Notes: generated by a model not told the origin, from the sequence alone. A stretch of 60,957 nt of DNA from JANMAT01 sp031359995 (GCA_031359995.1 JANMAT010000179.1:1-60957); one strand, 5' to 3'. Positions 31,371 through 41,127 are shown, counted from the first letter of the stretch. A program made the numbers and translations.

Positions 31371-33443
31371 ATGGCAGCCATCAACGAGGTCACCGATCTC
31401 ACCCTGGACGGCGACGTCGCCGTCATCACGCTCAACTCGCCGCCCGTGAACGCGCTCAGCTTCAACGTGCGCGACGGCCTCTACGAGGGCTTCAAGGCGG
31501 CCATCGCCGATCCGGCGGCTGCGGCCATCGTCCTGATCTGCGCCGGCCGCACCTTCATCGCCGGGGCCGACATCTCCGAGTTCGGGGGCGCGGCCAAGGG
31601 CGCCAGCCTGTTCGAGGTGCAGGAGATGATGGAGAGCTCCACCAAGCCGGTGGTGGCCGCCATCCACGGCACCGCCCTGGGCGGTGGCCTCGAGGTGGCC
31701 CTGTGCGCCCACTACCGCATCGCCGTGCCCAGCGCGAAGTGCGGACTGCCCGAGGTCAACCTGGGCCTGCTGCCCGGTGCCGGCGGCACCCAGCGCCTGC
31801 CCCGCATCGCCGGCCCCCAGCGGGCGCTCGACATGATGCTCTCGGGTGCCCACGTGCCGGCCGCGGAGTGCCTGGCCATGGGCCTGGTCGACGAGCTGGC
31901 CACCGAAGGGGCCCTACGGGCCGACGCGGTCGCCTTCGCCCGCCGTCTTGCCGCCGCCGGGGCCGCGCTCACCAAGATCAGCGACCGTCCGGTGGCGCCC
32001 ATGTCGGCCGACGAGTTCACCGCCTTCCGGGCCGCCAACGCCAAGAAGATCCGGGGCTTCAAGGCGCCCGAGGCCATCATCCAGACCGTCGAGGCGGCGG
32101 TGAACCTGCCCTTCGCCGAGGGCATCCAGGCCGAGCGCCGCCTGTTCGGCACGCTCGTCACCAGCCCCGAGTCGGCCGCCCAGCGCTACGTGTTCTTCGC
32201 CGAGCGCGAGGTGTGGAAGGTCCCCGACGTGCCTGCCGACACGGCCACGATCCCGGTGAAGACGGTGGGCATCATCGGTGCCGGCACGATGGGCGGCGGC
32301 ATCGCCATGAACTTCGTGAACGCCGGCATCGCGGTGACGATCGTGGAGACGGCGCAGGAGGCGCTCGACCGCGGCCTCGGTGTGGTGCGGGCCAACTACG
32401 AGCGCAGCGCCAGGAACGGTCGCTTCCCGCTGGCCGATGTCGACCGGCGCATGGGCCTCATCACGCCGGCGCTGTCGCTCGACGCGCTGGCCGACGCCGA
32501 CCTGATCATCGAGGCGGTGTTCGAGCGCATGGACATCAAGAAGGACGTGTTCACCAGGCTCGACGCCATCTGCAAGCCCGGCGCCATCCTGGCCACCAAC
32601 ACCAGCGCGCTGAACATCGACGAGATCGCTTCGGTCACCAAGCGGCCCGAGGCGGTCATCGGCCTGCACTTCTTCTCGCCGGCCAACGTGATGCGCCTGC
32701 TCGAAGTGGTGCGAGCCGATCACACGTCGAAGGAGGTGATCAACACCTCCATGCAGATCGCCAAGAAGGTCGGCAAGATCGCCGCCCTCGTGGGCGTGTG
32801 CCCCGGGTTCGTCGGCAATCGCATGCTGGCCCAGCGCGGCCGCGAGGCCCAGGCCCTCATCGAGGAGGGCGCCATGCCATGGGACGTGGACCGCGCCCTG
32901 TACGAGTTCGGCTTCGCCATGGGCCCGTTCCAGATGAGCGATCTGGCCGGCCTCGACATCGGCTGGGTGAAGGAGACGTCCAAGGGCGCCACCATCCGCG
33001 ATCGGCTGTGCGAGCTCGACCGTCGCGGCCAGAAGACCAGCGCCGGCTACTACGACTACGACGCCAATCGCAACGGGTCACCGTCGTCGGTGACCGAGGC
33101 CATCGTGAAGGAGTTCGCCGCCAGGAGCGGCAAGCCGGCTCGCACCTTCACCGAGGACGAGATCGTCGAGCGTCTCGTGCTGCCCATGATCAACGAGGGC
33201 GCCAAGATCCTGGAGGAGCGCAAGGCGATCCGCGGCAGTGACATCGACATCATCTGGATCAACGGCTACAACTGGCCCGCCTACCGCGGTGGGCCGATGT
33301 TCTACGCCGACCAGCTCGGCCTGGCGAACGTGCTGGCACGCTTGCAGAAGCTGGAGGCCGAGCAGGGCCCGCAGTGGAAGCCGGCCGCGCTGCTGGAGCG
33401 CCTGGTGGTCGAAGGCAAGACCTTCGCCCAGTACCGGGGCTGA
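31371..33443 (+). CDS. Fused enoyl-CoA hydratase / 3-hydroxyacyl-CoA dehydrogenase (FadB/FadJ-type)
   Basis: 690 residues. The N-terminal crotonase domain (1-190) shows Ala-Gly-Ala-Asp-Ile (oxyanion hole) and both glutamates, in Gly-Gly-Gly-Leu-Glu and Leu-Pro-Glu-Val-Asn-Leu-Gly-Leu-Leu-Pro-Gly. The NAD-binding motif Ile-Ile-Gly-Ala-Gly-Thr-Met-Gly is near 300, with the dehydrogenase histidine in His-Phe-Phe-Ser-Pro-Ala and Val-Gly-Asn-Arg-Met later. Both activities should be present. The ATG at 31371 is where family similarity begins; longer frames upstream are not credible. Confidence 0.93.
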   Translation: MAAINEVTDLTLDGDVAVITLNSPPVNALSFNVRDGLYEGFKAAIADPAAAAIVLICAGRTFIAGADISEFGGAAKGASLFEVQEMMESSTKPVVAAIHGTALGGGLEVALCAHYRIAVPSAKCGLPEVNLGLLPGAGGTQRLPRIAGPQRALDMMLSGAHVPAAECLAMGLVDELATEGALRADAVAFARRLAAAGAALTKISDRPVAPMSADEFTAFRAANAKKIRGFKAPEAIIQTVEAAVNLPFAEGIQAERRLFGTLVTSPESAAQRYVFFAEREVWKVPDVPADTATIPVKTVGIIGAGTMGGGIAMNFVNAGIAVTIVETAQEALDRGLGVVRANYERSARNGRFPLADVDRRMGLITPALSLDALADADLIIEAVFERMDIKKDVFTRLDAICKPGAILATNTSALNIDEIASVTKRPEAVIGLHFFSPANVMRLLEVVRADHTSKEVINTSMQIAKKVGKIAALVGVCPGFVGNRMLAQRGREAQALIEEGAMPWDVDRALYEFGFAMGPFQMSDLAGLDIGWVKETSKGATIRDRLCELDRRGQKTSAGYYDYDANRNGSPSSVTEAIVKEFAARSGKPARTFTEDEIVERLVLPMINEGAKILEERKAIRGSDIDIIWINGYNWPAYRGGPMFYADQLGLANVLARLQKLEAEQGPQWKPAALLERLVVEGKTFAQYRG

Positions 33444-33457
33444 ACGGGGCTGACCCC

Positions 33458-33476
33458 GGGCCGGGCGCGGCGGCCC
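33458..33476. terminator. Possible GC-rich hairpin between convergent genes
   Basis: GGGCCG, seven-base loop, CGGCCC lies between the convergent stops at 33443 and 33496. The stem is short, so the call is tentative. Confidence 0.3.
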
Positions 33477-33495
33477 GCCCGCACGGAAGGAGACG

Positions 33496-35196
33496 TCAGT
33501 CCCCACCGACCAGGGTGGGGACGGCCTCGTCGCGCAGCTGGCGCTTGAGGATCTTGCCCGACGCCGTGCGGGGCAGCGGCTCGGTCGCCACGGTGATGTA
33601 CCGCGGCACCTCGAAGCGGGCCAGGTGCTGGCCGAGGAACGCGCGCAGCTCGTCCACGTCGAGCTCGGTGCTGCCGTACACGGTCGCCCCGACCTCCTCA
33701 CCGAGACGCTCGTCGGGCACGGCGTAGACCGCGGCTTCGTGCACGTCGGGGTGCAGCAGCAGGGCGGACTCGACGCCACCGCAGCCGATGTTCTCGCCGC
33801 CGCGGATGATCAGGTCCTTGATGCGGTCGACGATGTACAGGTAGCGGTCGGCGTCCAGATAGGCGACGTCGCCGGTGCGGAACCAGTCACCGTCCAGGTG
33901 GCCCGTGGCGGTGACCTCGGGCTGGTTCCAGTAGCCGCGGAACATCGCCGCGCCGCGTACGAGCAGCTCGCCGCGCTCGCCCGTGGGGAGCTCGTTCCCC
34001 TCGTCGTCGACGACCTTCAGCTCCATGACGGCGGGGCAGCGGCCCGAGCTGGCCGGGTGGTCGAGGTAGTCCTGGCCGCCGATGCCGGCGCCGATGGCGT
34101 TCGTCTCGGTCATGCCCCAGCCGGTGTTGGGCAGCGCAGAGGTGATCGTGGCGTCGATCTGGCGGACCTGCTCGGGGGCGCGGGCCGCGCCACCGCCGCC
34201 GACCGTGCGCAGCGACGACAGGTCGTACTCGGTGGTGTGGGCCACCCGCACGAGGTCGTGGGTCATGGCCGGCGGGGCCACCACCGAGTTGATGTGCTCG
34301 CGCTCGATGAGCGCGGCGGCCTGCTCGGGGTCCCACTTGTACATGCACACGAGCTTGCGCTGCAGGCGGTACGACATCAGGAACACCGCGTTCGAGCCGG
34401 TCACGTGGAACAGCGGCACGGCCATGAGCGTGGCCGCCTGGTGCACGGGCGCCTCGGCCACGATGCCAGCGACCATGGCCATGGCGGTGGCGTCGAGCTC
34501 CCACGACAGCAGCGCGCTGAGCACGGCGCGGTGATCGGACAGCACGCCCTTGGGGTGCCCGGTGGAACCCGAGGTGTAGAAGATCATGGCCGCGTCGGTG
34601 GGCTCCACGTCGACCGTTGGCACGGGCACGTCGCCCACCGTGGCCAGCCGGTCGGCCAGCACCACGGTGCCCGGCACCACGCCGGCATCGGTGGGCCGCA
34701 CGACGTACACGGCCAGGTCGGGGAACGGCTCGCCCGCGGCCAGGCGGTCGAGGCGCTCCTGGTCGACGAAGGCGACCTCGGCGCCGCAGTCGCGCAGGCC
34801 GTAACCCATCTCGTCGGTCTGCCACATGGCGTTCAACGCCACGGCGACCGCACCGATGGACGTGGCGGCCATGAAGCACAGCACCCACTCCGGGTAGTTC
34901 CGCATGGAGATGGCGACCCGGTCGCCCTTGGCCACGCCGTGGTCGTGCACGAGCACGTGGGCGATGCGGCCGGCGGCGGCCCACGCCTCGGAGAAGGTGA
35001 GCTGCTCGTCGCCGTAGACCAGGAACGGCAGGTCCGACGCGGTGCCCGCGAACAGCTCGCGCAGCGAACGTGGCGCGTTGGTGAAGACCTTGATCGGACG
35101 CCCGGCGTGATTCGTCGCGGTCTGCAGCTCGTAGGGCTGGCCGGGCGCGGTGAGGGCGGCGAGTGCGTCGCTTCGGGTCATCGTCACGGCGGGCAT
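33496..35196 (-). CDS. Acyl-CoA synthetase (AMP-dependent synthetase/ligase)
   Basis: 566 residues. The adenylate-forming P-loop Tyr-Thr-Ser-Gly-Ser-Thr-Gly-His-Pro-Lys-Gly lies near 210. Gly-Trp-Gly-Met-Thr-Glu is in the middle, followed by Tyr-Leu-Asp and Ile-Arg-Gly-Gly-Glu-Asn-Ile. The C-terminal Arg-Thr-Ala-Ser-Gly-Lys-Ile-Leu-Lys carries the catalytic lysine. It activates a carboxylic or fatty acid to its CoA thioester. ATGs at 35196 and 35181 are both possible. It lies 30 bases downstream of the penicillin-acylase-family gene on the same strand. Confidence 0.92.
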   Translation of the reverse strand: MPAVTMTRSDALAALTAPGQPYELQTATNHAGRPIKVFTNAPRSLRELFAGTASDLPFLVYGDEQLTFSEAWAAAGRIAHVLVHDHGVAKGDRVAISMRNYPEWVLCFMAATSIGAVAVALNAMWQTDEMGYGLRDCGAEVAFVDQERLDRLAAGEPFPDLAVYVVRPTDAGVVPGTVVLADRLATVGDVPVPTVDVEPTDAAMIFYTSGSTGHPKGVLSDHRAVLSALLSWELDATAMAMVAGIVAEAPVHQAATLMAVPLFHVTGSNAVFLMSYRLQRKLVCMYKWDPEQAAALIEREHINSVVAPPAMTHDLVRVAHTTEYDLSSLRTVGGGGAARAPEQVRQIDATITSALPNTGWGMTETNAIGAGIGGQDYLDHPASSGRCPAVMELKVVDDEGNELPTGERGELLVRGAAMFRGYWNQPEVTATGHLDGDWFRTGDVAYLDADRYLYIVDRIKDLIIRGGENIGCGGVESALLLHPDVHEAAVYAVPDERLGEEVGATVYGSTELDVDELRAFLGQHLARFEVPRYITVATEPLPRTASGKILKRQLRDEAVPTLVGGD

Positions 35197-35226
35197 CTTG
35201 CCATCCGGCGTGGGCCCGGTCTCGGG

Positions 35227-37485
35227 TCAGCGGGCGGGGTGCAGCACCACCTGGCTGATGATGTCGCCGGTGAACGCGGGCTGCACCCGCGCCCCGGCCC
35301 AGTCGGGCGTCTGGTCGCGGAAGTGGGGGCTGGCCGGGTGGCCCGACGCGCCCAGCGGCACCGTCCACCCGCTGCGCGACCGGTCGGCCAGGTCCCACAC
35401 GTAGCGGGCGGTGGAGCCGCTCATGGCGTTGGTGGTGATGCCACCCATCTGGTTCATGGCCATCACGCAGTCGGCCGCGCCGGCCAGCGGGCCCGAGGTG
35501 GGCCGCACCAGCGCGTCGAGGGTGGGGTCGAGGCCACGGGCCGGATGCAGCGGCGTGGCCTCGTGGAGGGCGCCCCAGCCCTGGCCGTCGGCCAGCGCCG
35601 CCCGGGCGAGCGCGGTGGCCTCGGCCACCAGCGGCGGCCACGGGCGCCCGTCGAGCACGCGGCGGTCGTCGTCGGCGATCCAGTGGCCGATGGCGTTGGC
35701 GACGCGCAGCTCCACCGGGAGCGCGGTGGCCGGTGGCTCCCATGCGGCGAACGGGTTCGTGCGCAGGGCCGCCGGCAGCGCGGCGGCCACCAGCGCGCAC
35801 AGGTGGTGCCGCGCGAGGGCGACGAGCGCGGCGGCGGGGGAGTCGGCGCCCATGGTGCCGTCCCAGCCGGCGAGCACCGTGGCGGCATCGGGGTCGACCT
35901 CGCCCATGACCGCGGCCAGCGCGAGGCCGGGCCGGTTCACCGAGTCGCCGTGGATGGCGGCCTGGTCGGCGACGGTCAGCCCGGTGCGGTCGCCGAGGCG
36001 CGTCCAGATGCGGTCGGCGCGGTGCCCGGCGTAGGCGTCGTCGTTGAGCAGGTGCGGGTAGTCGCGGGTGGTGACGCGCTGGTTGGCGGTGACGATGGCG
36101 CCCGTGGCCGGGTCGGCGGCGCGGGGCAGCTCGCCGTCGGGGATGAAGCCGTGCCAGTCGTGCTCGGTGGTCCACCCCGGCACCGGGAGCACCTGGTTCA
36201 GCGGATGGCGCACCGGGATGCGCCCGGCCGTGCGGTACGCGATGTGGCCGGCGTCGTCGGCCAGCACGAAGTTGTTGGCCGGCTCCACCCAGTCGGCCAG
36301 CGCGCGGTCGAGCTCGACCGCGCTGCGGGCCTGCAGCATCGGCACGATCGTGCGCAGGCTGCCACCCGCCTCCACCAGGCCGCTCGAGGCCAGGGCCACG
36401 CCTACGCCGTGGGCGACGCTGCCGAGCACCACCGGGCCGTGCCGCGTGACCGCGCACTCGACGTCGACGTCGTGGCCATCGCGCACCAGCACCCGCTCGG
36501 TGCGCACGTCGGTGAGGGCATCGGGCAGGCGCTCCACGAACAGGTCCTGGTAGTCGGCCATGGCGTTGGTGACCGCCCACGCCGCGTGGGCGGTCTGGGC
36601 GAAGTGCAGCAGGCCGGGCACGCCCGGGAAGGAGAAGCCGGCGGCGTCGACGCCCGGGCCGGTGAGGCGCAACTGGTAGTAGACGTTGGGCACCTCGAAC
36701 GGTCGGTGCGGGTCGCCGGCGATGAGCGGTAGGCCGCTGGCGGTGCGCGACCCGTGCACCGCCCACGCGTTCGAGCCCGACTGCTGCAGGCCCAGCGGCT
36801 CCAGGCCGGCGAGGGCGGCGGTGGCCGAATCGCCGTCGAACAGGCCGGCGTCCACCAGCGCGCCCACCGCGGCCCGCGTGCCGGGCGGCACGATCACGGG
36901 CGTGTCGCGGCGGCCGCCCTCGAGGCGGAACGCCGGCACCGCGTCAGGCCCCAGTGCCGCGAGCACGCGGGCGTTCCACAGCTTCGTCTGCCACGTGGCG
37001 AAGGTGACGTGGCGCACCAGGAAGATGGCCACCGCGTGCCATCCCTCCCACGGCTCGTCGGGCACGCCCAGCGCCTGGAACTCGATCGGGCGCGCCGACG
37101 TGGCTGCCACGAACGCGTTGATGCCGGCGGCGTGGGCGTCCAGCACGGCGCGCGTGGTCCCGTCGAGCAGGGCGTACCCGAGGCGGGCGGCCTCGGCCAG
37201 GCGGGCCCGCCGCTGGAACCCGTCGGTCACCACCATCGCCGGCGCACCGATCAGCTCGGCCGTGCGCCCGAGGGCCTTGCGGCGGTCCCACTCGAGGTGC
37301 CACAGACGGTCGTGGGCGGTGGCGAAGCCCTGCCCGAAGCAGAGGTCCTCGATGCTGGCGGCCGTCACGTGGGGGATGCCGAGACCGTCGCGTGTGATGC
37401 GCACTGGCGCGCCCGGACCGGCCACGGTCAGCTCGGCGGGAAGGTCGGCGAGAGCGGCGGCGGCGTCGAAGCGGTGCAGGGTCAC
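35227..37485 (-). CDS. Penicillin-acylase-family (Ntn hydrolase) amidase
   Basis: 752 residues from the GTG at 37485; a GTG at 37524 would add 13. The self-cleaving precursor layout is visible: an alpha-chain region with Asp-Gly-Leu-Gly-Ile-Pro-His-Val, then a spacer, then Gly-Ser238-Asn-Ala-Trp, where Ser238 should become the N-terminal nucleophile of the beta chain, followed by Gly-Ser-Arg-Thr-Ala-Ser-Gly-Leu-Pro. No clear signal peptide, unlike periplasmic relatives. The family cleaves N-acyl amides, including N-acyl-homoserine lactones and beta-lactam side chains. The operon with an acyl-CoA synthetase suggests the released acid is activated for beta-oxidation. Confidence 0.88.
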   Translation of the reverse strand: MTLHRFDAAAALADLPAELTVAGPGAPVRITRDGLGIPHVTAASIEDLCFGQGFATAHDRLWHLEWDRRKALGRTAELIGAPAMVVTDGFQRRARLAEAARLGYALLDGTTRAVLDAHAAGINAFVAATSARPIEFQALGVPDEPWEGWHAVAIFLVRHVTFATWQTKLWNARVLAALGPDAVPAFRLEGGRRDTPVIVPPGTRAAVGALVDAGLFDGDSATAALAGLEPLGLQQSGSNAWAVHGSRTASGLPLIAGDPHRPFEVPNVYYQLRLTGPGVDAAGFSFPGVPGLLHFAQTAHAAWAVTNAMADYQDLFVERLPDALTDVRTERVLVRDGHDVDVECAVTRHGPVVLGSVAHGVGVALASSGLVEAGGSLRTIVPMLQARSAVELDRALADWVEPANNFVLADDAGHIAYRTAGRIPVRHPLNQVLPVPGWTTEHDWHGFIPDGELPRAADPATGAIVTANQRVTTRDYPHLLNDDAYAGHRADRIWTRLGDRTGLTVADQAAIHGDSVNRPGLALAAVMGEVDPDAATVLAGWDGTMGADSPAAALVALARHHLCALVAAALPAALRTNPFAAWEPPATALPVELRVANAIGHWIADDDRRVLDGRPWPPLVAEATALARAALADGQGWGALHEATPLHPARGLDPTLDALVRPTSGPLAGAADCVMAMNQMGGITTNAMSGSTARYVWDLADRSRSGWTVPLGASGHPASPHFRDQTPDWAGARVQPAFTGDIISQVVLHPAR

Positions 37486-37580
37486 CGCGTGATTCTTGCC
37501 GTCGTCGCCCGTGGGCGACGACACTCGTTGCCGGGCACCACGCGGCGAACCGTCGTCGCGTCGGATCGAGGGGACACAGC

Positions 37581-38354
37581 ATGACCCGTGAGTTCTGCGT
37601 GGTCGACAAGACCGACCACATCCTGACCGTGACCATCAACCGGCCCGAGCGCCTGAATGCGCTGCACCCGCCGGCCAACGCCGAGCTCGGCGCGGTGTTC
37701 GACGAGTTCGCCGCCGACGACGACGCGTGGGTCGCCATCGTCACCGGCGCCGGCCGGGGCTTCAGCGCCGGCAACGACCTGCGGTACCAGGCCGAGGGGG
37801 GCAAGCGGGTGCCCACGCCGAGCGGCTTCGGCGGTCTCACGTCGCGGTTCGACCTCACCAAGCCGGTCATCGCCGCGGTGAACGGGGTGGCCATGGGCGG
37901 CGGCTTCGAGATCGCGCTGGCCTGTGACCTCATCGTCGCCTCCGACAAGGCCATGTTCGCCCTGCCGGAGCCGAAGGTGGGCCTGGCGGCCTTGGCCGGT
38001 GGGCTGCAGCGGTTGTCGCGCCAGATCGGCTCGAAGCGAGCGCTGGGGATGATCCTCACCGGGCGCCACGTGACCCCGCAGGAGGGCCGTGAGCTCGGAT
38101 TCGTCAACGAGGTCGTGCCCCACGACGAGCTCATGGACCGCACGCTCGAGTGGGCTCGTCAGATCCTGGCGTGCTCCCCCCTGTCGATCCGCGCCAGCAA
38201 GGACGTGGTCTACCGCAGCCTGTCCGCGGCGTCGCTGCAGGAGTCGATGGAGGCCGACTACGAATCGGTCCGCCGGCTCGTGAAGAGCGAGGACTTCATC
38301 GAAGGTCCGAAGGCCTTCGCCGAGAAGCGGGCGCCGAACTGGAAGGGGCGGTAG
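37581..38354 (+). CDS. Enoyl-CoA hydratase/isomerase family protein
   Basis: 257 residues. Crotonase motifs: Phe-Ser-Ala-Gly-Asn-Asp-Leu (oxyanion), Met-Gly-Gly-Gly-Phe-Glu-Ile-Ala-Leu-Ala-Cys-Asp, and Leu-Pro-Glu-Pro-Lys-Val-Gly-Leu with the second glutamate position. It should hydrate or isomerise an enoyl-CoA. A GAGGGGA ribosome site precedes the ATG. It is divergent from the acylase operon. Confidence 0.9.
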   Translation: MTREFCVVDKTDHILTVTINRPERLNALHPPANAELGAVFDEFAADDDAWVAIVTGAGRGFSAGNDLRYQAEGGKRVPTPSGFGGLTSRFDLTKPVIAAVNGVAMGGGFEIALACDLIVASDKAMFALPEPKVGLAALAGGLQRLSRQIGSKRALGMILTGRHVTPQEGRELGFVNEVVPHDELMDRTLEWARQILACSPLSIRASKDVVYRSLSAASLQESMEADYESVRRLVKSEDFIEGPKAFAEKRAPNWKGR

Positions 38355-38403
38355 TCGCTCCGGACCCCCATGGAGGCATAACGTCACCGGGGAAGGTGAT
38401 GCG

Positions 38404-39699
38404 GTGAACGCCGACGAGGTCCCCGAGTCCGAACTGACCATCAGCGACGAGGAGTCGCGGGTCGCCATGCGGGCCTTCCTCCAGCGCTGCGAGGTGCGGC
38501 TGTCCACCATCCACCGCGTCGCCCAGGCCCTGCTCGGTGGCTCGGCGCTGGTCCTGCTGCTGCCCCTGTTCCTGCGCGACGCGTTCCCGAAGATGATGAC
38601 GTTGGTGATCTCGGCCTACGACGCCCACCAGGCACCGTTGCCGACCTTGGCGGTGGGCGCCTCGGCGACCATCGTGATCCTGCTGCCGATCCCGGCCATC
38701 TTCCTGCTGGTGGGTGACCTGCTCGGCTTCTACTTCACCTCGAACACGTTCGGGGCCCAGCCCGACGGCCCCGGTGCGCCCACTCGCGAGGTGTTCAACC
38801 CGCGGTTCATCCTGCCCGGCATCGGCTTCAACAACGACGAGCTGAGCGTCCGCACCCGTCAGTTGCTGACTGAGGGACGCGACGAGCCCTGGACCCGCGG
38901 CCTGCTCGTGCCGCGCAGCACCGACGACGACGGCTGGCGCGATCGCTTCGACACCCGCTCCTACGAGGTGTGGGGCGTCCTGGCCGAGGAAGGGACCGCG
39001 GGCGACACCGAGCGGGTCCGCCAGGCGTTCCGGTTGGCCGGTCTGAACCGCGACCGGACCCTGGCCCGCGACGTGGCCCGCACCGAGGCGCTCATCGCCC
39101 GCCACGTGCTGGCCATCCGCACCGTCGTGCTGCGCTACAGCAAGGCCCTGCTCCTGCTCATCGCCACCACGGTGGTCACGCTGGCCGCGTCGGGCCTGGT
39201 GGACCAGGCCATGCGGGAGGATCCCGGCAACGGCACCTTCGCCCGTGGTTTCCCGAACAAGTACCTGTTCCTGGTGGCCCTCACCTACGTGGTGTGGGCA
39301 CCGCTGGCCGCCCGGGCCGTCACCTCACCGCTGCGCATGATCCAGCGCCACACGCCCGGCGTGGGTGAGCACGCCGATGTGTACCGAGACAAGCACTCCA
39401 CCCAGTTCGAGGCGGCCACGATCCTCATCACCCTCCTGGTGCTGGTGGCCTCCAGCGGCGGCATGATCTACGCCGGTTGGCAGGCCAGCGGTGGACGGGG
39501 TCTCACGATCGGCATCGCCTGCGTCGTCGCCGGCGTGGCCGCATGGATCGCCGTGCTCCACGACTACCGGGCCAGCCCGCGCGACACGGTCGACGCGCTC
39601 CGTCAGTTCGTGCGCGGGCAGAACGGGCCGCGCCCGTCGACGGCGATGCGCGACGCACGAGCGGCACGACGCACGTCCACCGATCCGGCCCCGACCTGA
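38404..39699 (+). CDS. Membrane protein of unknown function
   Basis: 431 residues from a GTG behind GGGGAAGGTG. Two N-terminal membrane helices (about 42-62 and 80-108) and four C-terminal ones flank a soluble central domain of about 140 residues (Asn-Pro-Arg-Phe-Ile-Leu-Pro-Gly-Ile-Gly-Phe and Arg-Ser-Thr-Asp-Asp-Asp-Gly). No recognised enzyme motif. It stands alone between a catabolic gene and a glycosyltransferase. Confidence 0.7.
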   Translation: MNADEVPESELTISDEESRVAMRAFLQRCEVRLSTIHRVAQALLGGSALVLLLPLFLRDAFPKMMTLVISAYDAHQAPLPTLAVGASATIVILLPIPAIFLLVGDLLGFYFTSNTFGAQPDGPGAPTREVFNPRFILPGIGFNNDELSVRTRQLLTEGRDEPWTRGLLVPRSTDDDGWRDRFDTRSYEVWGVLAEEGTAGDTERVRQAFRLAGLNRDRTLARDVARTEALIARHVLAIRTVVLRYSKALLLLIATTVVTLAASGLVDQAMREDPGNGTFARGFPNKYLFLVALTYVVWAPLAARAVTSPLRMIQRHTPGVGEHADVYRDKHSTQFEAATILITLLVLVASSGGMIYAGWQASGGRGLTIGIACVVAGVAAWIAVLHDYRASPRDTVDALRQFVRGQNGPRPSTAMRDARAARRTSTDPAPT

Positions 39700-39767
39700 G
39701 CGTTTCCTGAGCGGAATCGGAGGTGAACGCGAACCGCTGTCCCCGACCGCCGCGGGTGAGGGGTCGA

Positions 39768-39773
39768 TACGAT
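39768..39773 (+). promoter_or_regulatory. -10 element TACGAT, leaderless glycosyltransferase gene
   Basis: TACGAT ends seven bases before the GTG at 39781. An ATG at 39772 overlaps the hexamer, so GTG is the likelier start. Confidence 0.5.
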
Positions 39774-39780
39774 GCTTCCC

Positions 39781-41019
39781 GTGACCCAGGCCCATCAGGC
39801 CCCCCGCTCGCCTGGGTGGCTCCGAGCGACCCGCGTGTTCGGGTTGTCGTCGCGTCGCGAACGTGACGCGTGGACGTCACCCGAGGCCATGACCGCGACC
39901 GGCTCCTCGTCGACCGTGATCGACCTGGTCCTGCTCGTCAACGATCTGAGCGGGGGAACGTACGGCAACCAGGCCAACCGCCTGGCGGTGGGGCTGGCCA
40001 GCGACCCGCGGTGCCACACCACGCTCCTCGGCTACGGCGGCGAGCGGGTGGCGTGGCTGCCAGCCGAGATCGTGACCGAGCACCTCGGGGCCAAGCGGGC
40101 GCTGTCGAGCGGTCCGGCACTCGTGCGCTACCTGCTGGAGCGGCAGCCCGACGTGCTCGTCACCCGTCAGGTCCACATGAACCTCATCGGCGTGGTGGCG
40201 GCCAAGATCGCCCGCTGGCGCGGGTGGCGCGGCCGTCACGTGGTCGGTCACGACCACCCGGTGGCGCTGTCGCACCGCGAGAACAAGCAGGACAACAAGT
40301 ACCTCGCCCGGCTCCTCTACCCGCGTGCCGATCTGGTCGCCGCGGTGTCGCCCACCGTCGCCGAGGACGCGGTGCACGGATGCGGGGTGCCGCCGTCGCG
40401 CGTCATCCAGGTGCCGAACGTCATCAACGGCTACGAGCCGATGCCCAAGCCCGACCACCGGTGGATCCGCGAGGGGAACCCGGTGTTCCTCACCGTGGCC
40501 CGCCTGGTCGCGTACAAGGGCTTCGACCTCGTCATCGATGCACTTCGTGACGTGGACCAGGACGCCCGCCTGCTCATCGTCGGGCGCGGCCCGGCCCACG
40601 ACGACATCCAGGTCCACATCCGCAAGCGGGGCATGGAAGATCGCGTCGAGCTCCTCGGCTTCGTCGACGAGCCGCGCCAGTACATGCAGTACAGCTGCGG
40701 CTTCGTGCTCGCCTCCGAAGAGGAGGGCTTCTCGCAGGTTCTCATCGAGTCCATGAGCACCGGCTGCCCGGTGATCAGCGCCGACTCCCACGGCGGCGGT
40801 CCCCGGTTCGTGACCGACGACGGCCGCTACGGCTTCCTCGTCGACCGGGGCGACATCCCCGCGCTGGCGGTGGCCATGAATGCGCTGCTCGACCCGGCCA
40901 CGCGCGCCGACTGGTCGGTGCGCGCCGTCGAGCGGGCGGCGGCGTTCACGCCCGAGGCGTGCGCCACCGACATGATCGACCAGCTGCTCGCCCGCGGCTT
41001 CGACGTGCCGACGCGCTGA
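39781..41019 (+). CDS. GT4-type glycosyltransferase
   Basis: 412 residues from the GTG at 39781, chosen from the -10 spacing; the protein-like core begins about 45 residues in. GT-B features: Asn-Asp-Leu-Ser-Gly-Gly-Thr-Tyr-Gly-Asn-Gln early, Phe-Leu-Thr-Val-Ala-Arg-Leu-Val-Ala-Tyr-Lys-Gly in the middle, and the Glu-x7-Glu motif in Glu-Gly-Phe-Ser-Gln-Val-Leu-Ile-Glu. It transfers a sugar from a nucleotide donor with retention. The acceptor is unknown. No other glycan genes are close by. Confidence 0.87.
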   Translation: MTQAHQAPRSPGWLRATRVFGLSSRRERDAWTSPEAMTATGSSSTVIDLVLLVNDLSGGTYGNQANRLAVGLASDPRCHTTLLGYGGERVAWLPAEIVTEHLGAKRALSSGPALVRYLLERQPDVLVTRQVHMNLIGVVAAKIARWRGWRGRHVVGHDHPVALSHRENKQDNKYLARLLYPRADLVAAVSPTVAEDAVHGCGVPPSRVIQVPNVINGYEPMPKPDHRWIREGNPVFLTVARLVAYKGFDLVIDALRDVDQDARLLIVGRGPAHDDIQVHIRKRGMEDRVELLGFVDEPRQYMQYSCGFVLASEEEGFSQVLIESMSTGCPVISADSHGGGPRFVTDDGRYGFLVDRGDIPALAVAMNALLDPATRADWSVRAVERAAAFTPEACATDMIDQLLARGFDVPTR

Positions 41020-41070
41020 CGGCTCGCTCGTCCCGACGGCGTCGTCTCGCCGCGCTCGCCTCTCATCCAA

Positions 41071-41076
41071 TACGGT
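41071..41076 (+). promoter_or_regulatory. -10 element TACGGT upstream of the LLM oxidoreductase
   Basis: TACGGT fits TAnnnT, leaving a leader of about 45 bases with GGGGGAA just before the ATG at 41128. Confidence 0.4.
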
Positions 41077-41127
41077 GCCCGTTCGACGGTCCCGGCAGCG
41101 CGCCGGCCCACCGTCGCTGGGGGAACC

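Noticed and set aside
29981..33241. A 1086-residue plus-strand frame
   Set aside because: Antisense to the thiolase and out of frame with the hydratase/dehydrogenase; Arg/Gly-rich shadow typical of high GC.
33625..36732. A 1035-residue plus-strand frame
   Set aside because: Runs antisense through the acyl-CoA synthetase and acylase genes, both of which have complete catalytic motifs.
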